DNA from: Puccinia triticina
Lineage: Eukaryota; Basidiomycota; Pucciniomycetes; Pucciniales; Pucciniaceae
Reading direction: 5' to 3'
DNA length: 64,000 nt
Assembly (NCBI RefSeq): GCF_026914185.1
Contig: NC_070559.1
Span: 1-64,000 of the forward strand
Shown here: one piece after another, positions 42,265 to 53,193 of the stretch
How positions within the stretch are numbered: the first letter of the stretch is position 1
Layout of the letters: each line of letters opens with the position of its first letter
Notes under the pieces: generated by a model
Databases searched by the model: none
Told to the model about the DNA's origin: nothing
What the model saw: the letters and a program-made list of their open reading frames with translations, nothing else
Translations under genes and position numbers: made by a program

Positions 42265-44202
42265 TCAAAAGTGAGCAGTGATAGAAGCGAAAGAGGATGT
42301 CAAGATTATGTCGTTGTTAGGAAGGAAAAGTGGTTGAAAACCGGTCTCAATGAGCTGTCCTAGACTAAGAAGCGTTCCGGTCATTTCCGGACTGAATAGG
42401 ACCCTTGGGATTGTTAGGGTACCATCCCCATTGACCATCGTCAGGTGAACACTGTGCGTCGCCAACATGGAGCCCGTAGACGATGCAAGATTCAGTTTCA
42501 TTGGTGGTTGGATAGGGCGGAGCGAAGAAAAAGATAGGAGAGATCCGCTCACGTGGTGGGTCGCCCCAGAATCCAAAACAGTGCCAGCGCCGGCGGCACC
42601 ATTCGCATCCGCACCCACCGCTGACCAAACTGCCGCATTCTGGTCAAGACCGGTGGGTGGGTTGTTTGGTGGTGCGGCCTGACAGGCGTAACCGGAAGCG
42701 GGGCGACCAAGGTTGGTGTTGGGAGGTGGCAACTTGGCATCGTCGCGGAGGGTTGGGCAAGACGACCTCCAGTGTCCCAGCGCACCGCAGTATGAGCATG
42801 GCTTGCCCTCATGCACTGCCGGGTCAGATGGGCCTTTGTTGCCCTTTTGGATATTGTTGAGTGCCGCAGAAATGTTGTCGACCGTGGGATTTCCAGGCCT
42901 ACCCACGTTCTGAGGACGTTGTGTCGTGTTTCTTGCCGGAGGAGGTGGCCGTTGTTGTCCAGCGTACCCACCGCGAGTATTGGGTCGAAGATTTGGTTGT
43001 TGCGATGGATTCCAAGGTGCTTGTCTTGAGGCTCCCCAAGCTGGAGCCAATCCGTTTGGGGTTGGATACGCCCGGAAGACTGAAATGTTTTGTTGTTGGC
43101 CAGAGTCAAACCTAATGCTCTCGCCGTAAGCCAAGGTGATGATAGTTTGGACGTCCCGAGCCGTGATGTTTTCTTTGGATCCGAGTTGAAGAGAGATGTT
43201 TTGAAACATTTGCGACCGAGACATAGTAGGAGGTACTGGAGAGACTACTTGAAGTATAAGGCTTTCGACCAGAGGAGGCAGCGCCACATCGACTTTCTTG
43301 AGATCGGCAAATGTGTTGAACAGTTTGTTGAAGAAGCCTTGAACCTGAGATGGATCAGTTGTCAGGCCCGTAACGCGAAATTCAAGAAGTTTATCGACGA
43401 GTTCCATCTGTTGGAATCGGACTGTGCCCTGGAAATTTGTCTGGAGGGCATCAAACGCTTCCAAACCGGTGGTGAATCGATCCGTAATCAACTGAAGCTC
43501 GTCGTGGATGGTAATTTGGATAAGATATAGGATGCTCGTGTTTTCTTGATCTTTGACCTTGGTGTAGTTTTTTGGATTGTTGAATAGATTGGGGATGCTG
43601 AGCGTAAGTAGCAGAACCCGATTGAGACTCCTCTTCCATTTCGTGAAGTTAGATCCATCGGCTGCCAAGGGTTCTACGTCTTGTTTGTAGATACCTGGTT
43701 GTTGAAGGAACTTGGTTCTAGGCGTTACTTTGGACGTTGACTGTGACATGGATAGACAGGGAGATTTTGGATCTAACAAGAGTTCCAAAACGTTTGATGG
43801 ATCTTCTGTTGACGATGTATCAGAGGGTGAGTGGGATGGCAATGTACCTCGCAGAACGTTGAGTTTTGGCCGATATTCTGGAATTGGGATAAGAGTTGTT
43901 ATTGATAGGCCGAAAGGGTTCTGGACTACGCGGTAATTGATGGGAACCGGAGTCGGATTGGATAAGCCTTTGTCTATGTGCCGAGTAACAGTTTTGGAGA
44001 AAACGTAGGATAGAGCCGATATGAATGGTGACGGAGGACGGTTGATGTCTAAAGGATCCGCTTTTTCTTCGAACGGTGAAGGAGGTAATGGGGGCAGGTT
44101 CAGAAGCGCTTTATAAGCCTTTGTCTGTTTTGGCCGCTTCGGTCTTGTTGCTGGAGGTAAAGGTCCCAAGAGTTCAGGTTGATCTCGACAAGTTTTGACC
44201 AT
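42265..44202 (-). pseudogene. gag: Copia gag and protease
   Basis: 645 codons. The N-terminal Pro-rich part is followed by a copia gag core (FTKWKRSLNRVLLLTLSI, FRVTGLTTDPSQVQGFFNKL), a Gln/Asn/Pro-rich linker, the CCHC knuckle CSYCGALGHWRSSC and a protease with TVLDSGATHHVSGSLL (active-site DSG) and VLFSPEMTGTLLSLGQL. It ends in a TGA at 42265 that interrupts the polyprotein. Confidence 0.9.
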
Positions 44203-44228
44203 AAAACGGGTCGTATATCGCCGGAAGT

Positions 44229-44273
44229 CAATCAGTGAAGGCTAGCCCGTTGGTAGACCGAGAACTCTTAATC
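44229..44273 (-). other. Copia primer site complementary to a tRNA-Lys 5' half
   Basis: Next to the 5' LTR the plus strand reads GGCTAGCCCGTTGGTAGACC and then GAGAACTCTTAATCTG. This strongly resembles the 5' half of tRNA-Lys (D-arm GCTAGC-GGTAGA, anticodon loop CTCTTAA, anticodon CTT). On the element strand it is therefore complementary to a tRNA-Lys cut in the anticodon stem, the half-tRNA priming mode known for Drosophila copia. Complementarity extends about 40 nt. Confidence 0.6.
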
Positions 44274-44375
44274 TGTTGTAGCCTAAAAATCCTTGGTCCT
44301 GTATTGCTCCAACTCGCCCGCCTCCTATGACTGCCACACTCCAAATGTGGAGTTTGTCCACCCCACCGTACAACA
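44274..44375 (-). repeat. 5' LTR of the copia element
   Basis: Identical 102-bp partner of 39370-39471; followed by GTTTG (44376-44380). Confidence 0.95.
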
Positions 44376-44380
44376 GTTTG

Positions 44381-46100
44381 GACTGGAGGTCAAGGAGAGC
44401 AGAGGCAGGCGCTTCGCGCCCAGGAGGGACTTAGTTTAGTTCAAAAGATTGTCCCACCCAGCCCCTTCCCGATGCAAGAATGCCTCCTTGGCCTTCAGTT
44501 ACCCCTCCCGATGGCCGCCAATGTAATAGGTCATCAAAGGGAGAAGACAGTGGCCATTGAGAGGACTCTCCTCCTGTAGATGTGCAGTTGGAATGGCCAT
44601 TGAAGGGAGTGTTTACTCCATTTGATGGCCAGTATCCTTGTTAAGCATGTACAAGCACCAAGGATTCTGCCCAGTGGGAATGAAAAAGTCTTGGCAAGCA
44701 TTATATATGTGCAGGTGATTGCCAGGGAGCAACCTCGGCAAGGATGTAGACTAGCTGGTGAATTGTAAGGAGAAATATTCCCCCCGGGCCTGGCGAGCCA
44801 AGTGAATTACAAGGAGCAATATTCTCCCTGGGCCCAGCAAGCAAAGACACCTTCTGTTGTCCGGCCAGCCAATACACATAGCTGCTGTCCGCCTGGAGCA
44901 GCCTTCCTTGGCTAGCTGGTACAGACTGCTTCATAGTGGAATCCTTCCCAATGTGCAGGTGCTCACTGAAGAACACTCATCCCAGTGTAGATAAGGTGCA
45001 CCCGCTGGACAAGCCACAGATTCCATTTACCTTTTTTTACACGGTTTTTGTTCCGGTGGAGACTGTTGCTGATTTGTCCTCGCAACTGGCTCTCTTTTTG
45101 GAATTAGAGAAGTTTTATTCAATTCCTCATGTAAATGTGGTCCCAGCCAGAAACCACAGTGATCTCCATACAGGTTGGCACATCTCTGACTTAAGCACAT
45201 ACATGCAGAAATCCTCCCGCAGGTATCTCCGCTTGTGAGATTTGTAACTTGAAAGGGGTTCACATCTTTCTTGAAAAGATCCGCAATCTGGGATATTTAA
45301 TCAAATATGGCAAAAATTCAAAGGTTCTTCAAAGTTAATTTGGAAAATACCATGACTTCCACTCCAGACTGCTTGATTCTTAAAAATCAAAGTCTCACTT
45401 TATAGCTAGCCTGCTCAAGGCATGTGTTTCAGAGCTTATGTAGCCCACTCAAGATAAAATCTGCTTGTTGACAAGCCAATAATTTTGTATTGAAGACAGG
45501 AATCATGTAGAGGCATTGTGCATGGAAAGATAAGGGAAGTGGAGTTGAAAATGGACCATGTTATTTTGAGAATTGAAGAAAGATTTACACCTTTTATGCA
45601 GATCAGAACCAGTTGGATTGGTGAAGTTTGGTTCCAAGCAGGCTTCCTTATTTTCAACAACAAAACTTTTTTTTCAATTTGATCACCAATGCAACAAAAA
45701 TGAGAGATGAACAAGGAAGAATGATTAGATGATGAACAAGGTGAAGGAGATGAATGAGCCAGTCCCTGCACTCAGTTATGTCAAATCCTTATTTTGCCAG
45801 CAAGATGAGAACTTGGTCCAAATTAAGAGGACATGAAATGTGGCTTATTAACATAAATAAAATTGCCTGCACCAAATGTATTCACTGGGTAGGTGCATTT
45901 GAAGCCTGCAAGTATCAAATTGCTTCATGGTAAATGGTTGCGTGGAACCAGGCAGATCTCAACATGAGGAAAGTCAGAGAGGGGATGAAAAGGATTCAAA
46001 GATGCCATTTTTGAGTTTTGCCAGATAAAACGGCCCCAACACAGGTAGTTTCAAGAAGAAAAGAAGAGAATGTAAGATAAATGGGATATGTGTGCTTTTT
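44381..46100. other. Region without identifiable genes; MITE-like scrap at 44405
   Basis: Near 44405-44430 CAGGAGGGACTTAGTTTAG matches one end of the 51283 MITE. The rest contains only short frames with no family signature. A direct near-duplication of the phrase AGGAG(A/C)AATATTC(C/T)CCC is seen near 44770 and 44812. Confidence 0.4.
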
Positions 46101-46106
46101 GTGTTG

Positions 46107-46450
46107 CTACATAAATGAAACATTTGATATTGATCTGAGCCAATGGGCTTGTGCAGATGTGACAATTCCCAGAATTTTCAGGTTTTTTGTAACTTCTTCA
46201 AGTGGCCCAAACAATTTTGAGCTGCCTTTCACAAAGCCCATCAAGCTGTAGTGTACACCAAGCCCTCTTGCTGTCACCACAGTTGGACGAACTGTTCTGA
46301 GGCTAGCCACCTCCCAATGGCAAAAGCCATTCTTGGTGAACCAGCCCAAATCTTTGTCTTTTGAGACTTCTGATGCTTGCTCATCTGGGAGGAAAGCCTA
46401 AACTACTGGATAAAATTGCAGGAGTTCCAGCGTTGTTTTGTGGCCTTGTC
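46107..46450 (-). pseudogene. Unrecognised open frame with protein-like composition
   Basis: Reading from about 46450: a frame with one stop, then GWFTKNGFCHWEVASLRTVR, RGLGVHYSLMGFVKGSSKLF and LEEVTKNLKILGIVTSA. Composition is protein-like but I recognise no family, and no clean exon structure is visible around it. It may be a relic of a mobile element. Confidence 0.25.
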
Positions 46451-46914
46451 CATGCATCTTTGGTGGCATTGAGAAGTTGTAAAAATGCAGATACATTTTT
46501 GCAAAGGCAATCATAATGGAAGTATATAAACCTTTCTTGCTTTTTTACCACAGTAATACTAGTTGACTGCCATGTTGTCCAAGTGAAACATCAGTTGGAT
46601 AAATCATTTTCAGAGTCCAATTCTTTGAGATTTGAAGTTTTTGTGTTAGCCCATTTCCAATCCCTCTTGTCCTTGATTGCATCATTGTGTTTCTGGCGCA
46701 GATGTTCTGTCAGAGTTGACTTCTTTTTGTCATGCGCAGTATTGATTTCAAAAGTAGCTCAAAAAACCCAAGTGGCATCATCAAGATGTTTTTTTATCAT
46801 GCAAGACAATCAAGCGCTTACTTGGACTAGGTTCTAATAAACGTCCTCCAAAGATGATCCTAGGTCACTGGATACACAATGCTGTCATGCGGTCTCTCAA
46901 TGCTCAGCTGACAA

Positions 46915-47400
46915 TCAAGAATTGATAACCCCAGATTCCGGATCTTTGTTGGTGGGATAAAAAAAGATTGGCCGCTCCCTTGTGGATTGCTTAACCTGAG
47001 TAATAGTCCGAGATTTAACAGAGCCGCTACCTCCCAGGTGAGATGGATGGATGAATGCGCTTGACAGCATAGGCAGACAGGCCTCCTGCTTTTCAGGTGC
47101 GTAATCTTGCCCAGATGGCAAGGCCTGTATTTCTGCTTTTTTGGCTGGCCTGAGGATATTGTCGTCCAGTTCCATCTCCCCCAAAAAATCAGTCAAGCAA
47201 AAAACTGTATTCTCAACTTCTTTTGCTTTGAACATGTTGGTCAAATGCAATAGTTGAATGGCAGATGTGTGGTCTGTGATCTTCCTGTTTCTCAACACCA
47301 CTATTTTGGAGTTTCCTTCAATGATCATTGAGTTCAAATCCAGTGGTGCAGTGGGACTGGTCTGCAGATCTGGGCTGTCTGATAAGGAACCAGATCCCAC
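46915..47400 (-). CDS. Unrecognised ORF, 161 aa
   Basis: MGSGSLSDSPDLQTSPTAPL..., with a middle segment IQLLHLTNMFKAKEVENTVF and a Ser/Thr/basic end. No domain, signal peptide or membrane segment is seen. Neighbouring frames are short. It could be an exon of a larger degenerate gene or chance. Confidence 0.25.
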   Translation of the reverse strand: MGSGSLSDSPDLQTSPTAPLDLNSMIIEGNSKIVVLRNRKITDHTSAIQLLHLTNMFKAKEVENTVFCLTDFLGEMELDDNILRPAKKAEIQALPSGQDYAPEKQEACLPMLSSAFIHPSHLGGSGSVKSRTITQVKQSTRERPIFFYPTNKDPESGVINS

Positions 47401-47496
47401 TGCAAGAAAAAGTCAGGCAAGTGACAGCAGTTGACATGAGGCATTCCCCTGTGTAACTTCCATTCTAGCTCGACTCAAGCAGACATCAGTTTTTTT

Positions 47497-47551
47497 GGCA
47501 CAGTCACTGTGCATCATGCACAGTCACTGTATGCACAGTGACTGTGCATTG
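47497..47551. repeat. Short palindromic triplication of GCACAGTCACTGT
   Basis: GCACAGTCACTGTGCATCAT is followed by GCACAGTCACTGTATGC and the inverted GCACAGTGACTGTGC. The outer and inner copies can pair as a strong hairpin of about 14 bp. No function is assigned. Confidence 0.8.
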
Positions 47552-47621
47552 AAGCTTGGTCAAAGGCAAAATATGACAAAGGCTGAAGTTCCATCACCAG
47601 ATTCCTTAGAGCTCTCACATG

Positions 47622-48910
47622 TCAACTGGTGGCACTTGCTTGACTTTTTCTTGTAGTACCCAGAACCGGTAACGGATTCAGAGCTAGCACCAGATTCAGT
47701 AGAAGAAGCGCCGCTTCTAAGGCGCAGCGCGGGGACTTTGAGAGCCCCGACGACAAAAGAACCTCATCCGCATCTTTCAACTTTTGGAGGGTGCAGCTAG
47801 GAAGTGGCAGTTGCTTTTCTTGATTCAAATCACCCACATTCGTTAGCCTCCGAACAATGAAACCGTCTTCCCCGAGCTGGCATTCCCACATCGGTCGACT
47901 TGCCTGAGTTCTTTTGACGTCTTTGGCTCCGCCAATAAACCCCAACTTTTCAATTGACATAGCTCTTAGCCCTGGGATGTGAGTCTTGCAGTTTTTGACC
48001 GTAGCACGATAGACGGTAGGATTAATACGAATCCCTTTAGCACGCGTCGGGACTCGAGTGCAGTCAGATGGTTATTTACATTGGCGCCCTATTTCTACAG
48101 AAAGGATATAGGGGATGAAGAGCGCCGGTGACAATTAGGAATATCGGAAGTGAGGGCTCTGGATCCTTTTTCCATCCTTAAAATTGTTTTAATCAAAATT
48201 TTAGTCGGTAAGATGGTAACATCCAATTGGAATAGAAACCCGGGGTCAAGGGATTAAACTGTACGGTACATTGACGTCTTGCGACTCTGAACTTTTTGCA
48301 GGTCATTAATTCCATGATCGGACTTTCGTAAGCTTTGGTCCCTCTTTTACGTGCGCGAGACTTGGCAAGTTTCCGTTCCAGTTGTTGAGCAGCTTTGTCT
48401 TCGCAAACTCTGAATGATTCTTTGTTGGGATCGACAAATGTGGTGATGGGCAAGTTTGCACGCTCCCTTTTGACTCTGGCGACGTAATGCGGTCTTGCAG
48501 GCGCAATCCTCGAAGTGCTTTTTTTGTAAGTCGTAGCAGATAATAGGTTCATGTGTGAATCAAGCATTAAAGGGACTGACAATATTTTGATCACATTGGA
48601 GCAGAACGGTTGACCCCTACATCGCTTGACTTGAAAATCTGTTGAGAGGATATCCACGAACGCGTATCATAAAGGAGAGCCTAGCTCAACGTACATACGA
48701 GCAGGAATATGAGTACAACATGACCAGATTCCCAGTAAAACAATTTGTGAAATAAAAGCTAAACTTACCATTGACATCCAGCTTGGCCACTCCATCCACC
48801 TTGACGACGGTTCCGAATGGTGAAAATCGGTTCCGGAGGTCTTGAGAGGTCTTCACTGTTGCACCAAGGCCACCAACGTGCAAGCGAAACTCTTGCTGCT
48901 CGGCCATCAT
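47622..48910 (-). CDS. RRM protein, NOL8-like (exon structure uncertain, possibly degenerate)
   Basis: Starts MAEQQEFRLHVGGLGATVKT at 48907 (an ATG also at 48910). LHVGGLG and RNRFSPFGTVVKVDGV are RNP2 and the first half of an RRM. A GTAAGT at about 48772 starts an intron. Later sequence SRIAPARPHYVARVKRERAN is the usual end of an RRM of this type, followed by a Lys/Arg-rich helix (QQLERKLAKSRARKRGTKAY). A further exon near 48060-47700 gives RINPTVYRATVKNCKTHIPG and WECQLGEDGFIVRR. The RNP1 part between the first intron and 48560 is not recognisable, so the gene may be damaged or mis-spliced in my reading. NOL8 proteins are nucleolar RNA-binding factors in ribosome assembly. Assignment is by RRM architecture only. 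Confidence 0.45.
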
Positions 48911-49423
48911 GCCGCCTAGGTCGCCGGCTGGCCCAATACTGCTGACTGTAACTTAGCTGCACATTGCACAAACACCCTCTGCAGCTGATTGCGGCGCTGG
49001 CAACAGCATGGAAGGTCAGGCCAATTTTCGGCGTGGGCTTACATGGACTCGTCACCCACTGAAGTTGGGATTCACTAGCTAATCTGCTCAGTGTGCAAAC
49101 TAGGTAACCCAAAAATGCATGCATAACCTGCAACTGTCAATGGTTGATCACTCGCATAGCTTGGGCCCTGCGCAGAGGGAACATAGCCGTAAAAGACATC
49201 TCAGATTAACCAAGTAAATGTGGAATGAGTGCAAAAACAGAACAAAAACCTCCTTGCAGCCAACAATGGCCGCAAAACATTCATTAAAGATAAATGGAAA
49301 GAGGTAAAGGGTATGTTCAACAACTTCGAGCAAATCTGATAAGTAATCAGAGTCATCATTGTAACACAAGCCAGTGTCGACATCATGGTGAATGAGAGAC
49401 CCGGTCTACAGCATGCAAAACGA
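48911..49423. other. Intergenic: RRM gene promoter and 3' flank of the wall-protein gene
   Basis: No gene is supported. The two flanking genes are both on the minus strand, so this holds the promoter of the RRM gene and the terminator of the GPI-protein gene. No clear signals. Confidence 0.4.
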
Positions 49424-50387
49424 TTAAGCAAAGACAGCGAGGGCACCAGCGGTGGCAAGCATGAGAAATCCGGGGCTAACGAAAGGGAATTTAGGGATGG
49501 GTGAGTTGGGGTCAAATTGTAGTTTGAGATGAATTTGCAGGGCTTACATTGCTCGAGACGCGTCGCTCTTGGGGGCCTGGCCTGCTGGTGTACCGGGCGT
49601 CGTAGTAGCAGTGTTAGTGGAGCTACCTGCACCGGATGAAGGGGTGGTCGTAGAACCGGTGGAAGGAGTAGGGGTGGTTGCACCGGTGGCTGGCTTGGCA
49701 GAGCTGTTTGAACCACTGGGAGAAGGTGCAGATTTGTCGCTAGAGCCGCCGCTGGTGGGGGCGGCGGTCTTGCAAGTCTGGGTGCTGGATTGAACGGAAA
49801 ATTTGTCCGAGTAGTTCAATTGGCCTTTGCTGTCTCGGATTTGAACGGTCAACGAGGTACCAGCGGGTTGGTCGACATCCCTAGGAAGATTCAACGGGAA
49901 GAAACAAAGTAATTAGTGAGAAGCTCGTTGAAGAGCGGTTCAAGATTAAAGGACACAGATGATGGGCGAACCAAGTGAGGCTGTTATCGGAGTGTTGGCC
50001 AAAATCTTTCAGAGCGGCACTAGTGGGCTCACCACCTTTGATAATGCTGACATAGACAGGCGGAGTACCACCAGTCCACTGCAGGATAATGCAACACGAT
50101 GGTCAGTAAGACTCGTGCAAATGTCAACAGAAACGATGAATACTAACCGAAATGGCAACAGGAAGACAAGCTTGGACAGAGACTTTTGGCAAGTAGTGGC
50201 AATACGTCAGTGGCTAGTTTGCGTGCGAGAGACAAGTCAAACCGAGTTGCTTACGAGGGGTGTTGACAGTCAAAGGAGTTCCATCTCCGGCAGGGGCAGC
50301 GGAGGCGGCGGGGGCAGCAGGAGCGGCACCTTGACTAGCGGCTAGGTTGAAGAGAGCGGCCAAGGTGATGATAATTTGGAGAGACAT
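49424..50387 (-). CDS. GPI-anchored Kre9/Knh1-like cell wall protein
   Basis: Five exons (50387-50255, 50182-50148, 50078-49972, 49880-49548, 49475-49424) join in phase to 660 nt, 219 aa, with all GT-AG introns. Signal peptide MSLQIIITLAALFNLAASQG. An Ala/Pro linker is followed by an Ig-like domain with the family pattern CLPVAISWTGGTPPVYVSII and LTWDVDQPAGTSLTVQIRDS, and a paired Cys at the end (STQTCKT). A Ser/Thr/Pro/Ala-rich stalk of about 75 residues and a C-terminal hydrophobic tail PGFLMLATAGALAVFA complete a GPI signal. It is expected at the plasma membrane or wall. In yeast, Kre9/Knh1 support beta-1,6-glucan assembly; for rust proteins with only this domain the exact role is not established. 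Confidence 0.85.
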
Positions 50388-51282
50388 GGTTTCTGAATTT
50401 GATGTGAATGCAGAGAAGCGAAGAAGATTGAGAGGTCAGGTGTCAATAAAGCAAGCGACTGATTGATTGATGGCTAAAGGGTAAATTGGAGATTCGGGAC
50501 TCGGGACTCGGAAAGGTATGATAGACAGAGGGAGTGGGTTGAGGAGGAAAGGAAAAAAAAGACGGGGGAAGTTTGATTTGGAAAGTGTGCGCTCGGTTGG
50601 GACAGGGGTACGCGGCAGGTCTTATAACGCAGGGCGGACTGGGGCAGTGGTTCCACGTTGGCGAGCCGGATTGGCAGAGCCGATAATTAGGTTGTGGCTG
50701 AGATGCCTGATTGAGAGTCAAGACTGAGACTTACCAGGGTCGATCTTGGGTTGGTAGCGAGGCGGAGGAGTGGTGGTGGGAAGAAATAGGTAATTGGGAA
50801 CAACGAAGGACAAGTCTGGTGAGTGAATGAAGATGGTATGTAGTGGTCAGTGGTCAGTGGGCAATAGGGGCTGGCAGCGATGGCTGGAGCTGGGTATTAA
50901 AAATGCACGAGTTTCCTCTTTTTTTTTTTGGTGGATGGTGGTGGCTTGGCTCGCCCGGACGTCAACCCAGCAGCGACATGGCGCACCCTCGAAGTCTCAT
51001 GATAAACAGGGACCACTCTGGCAGCCGTGGAGCCATGACGCTTAAGTGCATAGAGACACTGTCAGCATCAGTGACAGGCGTGAAAAGCCAGAAGAAGCGG
51101 GTGGGAATCGTGGACAATGACGCTATCGACATGAGCACCGCTGAAGTATGCACTTACACACGAGTAGTATGCGGCTCTTGCTGTCCGGAGATCGCTCCTG
51201 ATCGCTCCAATGGGTGGCCGTCTGTGCGATCAAGAATGGCTTGCGGCGAATGAAGAAGAGTTAGAGAGAGCGTGGTGGCTGG
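50388..51282. other. Intergenic, upstream of the wall-protein gene
   Basis: Purine/pyrimidine-biased sequence without convincing genes. Chance plus-strand frames are present. It contains the promoter of the gene ending at 49424; no TATA motif stands out. Confidence 0.4.
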
Positions 51283-51376
51283 CTAACTTAGCTAATTTCC
51301 CTCCTCGGGGGAGCGAAGGAGGGTCCCTGCGGGACGGTGTCCCCCCTCCACATAGAGAGGGACTTAGTTAAGTTAG
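51283..51376. mobile_element. 94-bp MITE with 9-bp target duplication (Mutator-like)
   Basis: Left end CTAACTTAGCTAATTTCCCT and right end (reverse complement) CTAACTTAACTAAGTCCCTC form ~20-bp inverted repeats around a GC-rich, self-complementary centre. GGTGGCTGG flanks both sides (51274-51282 and 51377-51385). 9-bp duplications are typical of MULE/Mutator insertion. Related scraps are at 16115 and 44405. Confidence 0.85.
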
Positions 51377-51385
51377 GGTGGCTGG

Positions 51386-52600
51386 ACTGATCGGCTTGAC
51401 ATGAGTGTCGGCTCTTGGACTACAATACTCCAGGAGCTTCTTATGCATCATCCTGCTGACCGCCAAGTCTCCGAGGCCGAGGCAGGGTCATCATGAAGCT
51501 CTTGACTTTATCCTGCTTCTGCCACTTCCGCCGGCTCCTCAGAAACAACATTGACACCATTTGATTCTGACTCACTGGGGCCACTGTCGACGGCCGTCAC
51601 AGCCTACAGGGGAGTCACGCCTCTTTTTTTGCTGAGACAAGTGGTCTCGGTCTGCTCTGGCCCTTCCCAGGGTTCGTTGCCACGTGAAGACCCAATGACA
51701 TCGGAGACCGCCCCTGACCGCCCTCAATGTGGCTGTGATCAAAATCAATCACACGGAGATAAGTCTCATCGAAGGATTACATCTGGGTACATTGCGTTCT
51801 GTCTGCTGGACGCTCGGCTTCCGATGAATTCAGAATCGACTGCAGCTCGGCAGCAGATTTCGCGGTTCGAGTGCTCTCATCGATCATCTGTCCGTCCACA
51901 TGGTGATCAGTTTCCGGAGGATCAGCCATCATCAACCTCAAATCATCCCACCCTTCCCGAAACATCAATCCAATCGAAACCATTCCGTAATCCCCCAAAC
52001 CTAATCCAAAGGGTTTTTGATAGCTAACCTCTGCTATGTAAATATACTCATCACAAATTTCCGATCGTCCTTATCTGAATCCAGCTACAACCACGAACAA
52101 AAGTATTCCCAACTTCGCATTCCTGCTACCACTGTGCCAACCAATGATGTCTTACTCCTTTTGAAGTCCATGTCTCCAATATACTTGTGGGTCATATGAA
52201 ACACCACCCAATGAATTTGGTCACACAAACTAAACCATCCCACCAGACTGGCTTGCTGTCTGGTTTGAAAAATCTGTGATTGAGTGTAGTTTACCTTGGC
52301 TTTCATACAAACAAAATGCCCCAATTCCTGTGACAGAGTTATGAACATTGATCCATTGAGGTAATTAGCATAACTCAACATGCATGGATATATCAAGAGA
52401 AGGAATCTTGCTTCATTTCACTCTACCATACATGTAACCATCCACCAATTATTTCCAAAAATTCTACCTGAAATGTTTTTTGGGAGAGCACTGGAAGAAT
52501 GACATGAAACCAAGACTGGGCCTATTGCGCTAAATCACATTAGCTCTGCTCAAAGCTAAATGTAGTTGAGAGCCACTGAATTTTCAGGCTATTATAATCA
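51386..52600. other. Region without supported genes
   Basis: A 158-codon plus frame (51551-52027) is low in family signals, Ser/Pro-rich and probably chance. 52030-52600 is AT-rich. No repeat partner inside the window. Confidence 0.35.
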
Positions 52601-52815
52601 GGGGGGTTTGCAATAGGATAAAAATAAAAATTTATTGTCAATTTTAAGGCCTTTATCAACAAATTTTTATAAATATGGCAAGATGTACAGGATTGAATGT
52701 CCCCTGAAAACCAGAGCAACTTCTTCATTTTTAAAAAATTGTTCATCAAGGCCTTAAAATTGGCTCTAAAATTTTACTTTTATCCTATTGTGAACCCCCC
52801 CCCCCCCCCCCCCCT
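52601..52815. mobile_element. ~215-bp MITE with G/C-homopolymer termini
   Basis: Starts GGGGGGTTTGCAATAGGATA with following AAAATAAAAATTT and ends with the inverse (AAATTTTACTTTTATCCTATTGTGAAC plus a run of C), so inverted repeats of about 30 bp. The right C-run has expanded to about 21 bases. The target duplication is unclear. The interior is AT-rich and non-coding. Confidence 0.75.
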
Positions 52816-52828
52816 ATTAGCTTGAGCT

Positions 52829-53193
52829 GTGATATCAGACCCTCACAGGTGCGCAAGGGGCTATCACTCAATATTGGCGCGGTACAAATACCACACCTAA
52901 AAGCGCACTAAGACAACTTAAGGTTGTAACCAACCAGAAAGAATCACAGAAATCCAAAGAACCTCCATCAAGGATAGTCCAATGAAGGTTTGTACTGTAA
53001 ACTAGCCTCAAGAATAGAGATGACCGCCGCGGAGTTTATCCCGCATAACAGAGACTGACTCTATATAAGTAAAGGTCTCTATTGAAGAGGAGAGAGACCC
53101 TTGATTTCCTGATACCAAGCCCGCGCATATTGTAGACTACTTATTATCTAAAGTAGTATCCAATTGGGGCTTTTGACAAGAGGTCCTGTTACA
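52829..53193 (+). repeat. Possible solo LTR
   Basis: TGTGATATCAGACCC at the start and AGGTCCTGTTACA at the end would give TG...CA over 365 bp, with a TATA-like CTCTATATAAG near 53040 and a purine-rich GAAGAGGAGAGAG after it. No second copy or target duplication is seen, so this rests on composition alone. Confidence 0.35.

Larger units (their letters stand above)
39370..44375 (-). mobile_element. Ty1/copia element, complete, identical 102-bp LTRs
   Basis: LTRs 39370-39471 and 44274-44375 are identical base for base as read and start TGTTGTAGCC / end GTACAACA. Target duplication GTTTG lies on both sides (39365-39369 and 44376-44380). Internal order on the minus strand is gag, protease, integrase, RT, RNase H (copia order). 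Three premature stops split the single expected frame, so this copy cannot make an intact polyprotein despite its apparent youth. Confidence 0.95.

Noticed and set aside
50843..51253. 136-codon plus-strand ORF
   Set aside because: No splice context, domain or codon pattern; lies in the upstream flank of the wall-protein gene.
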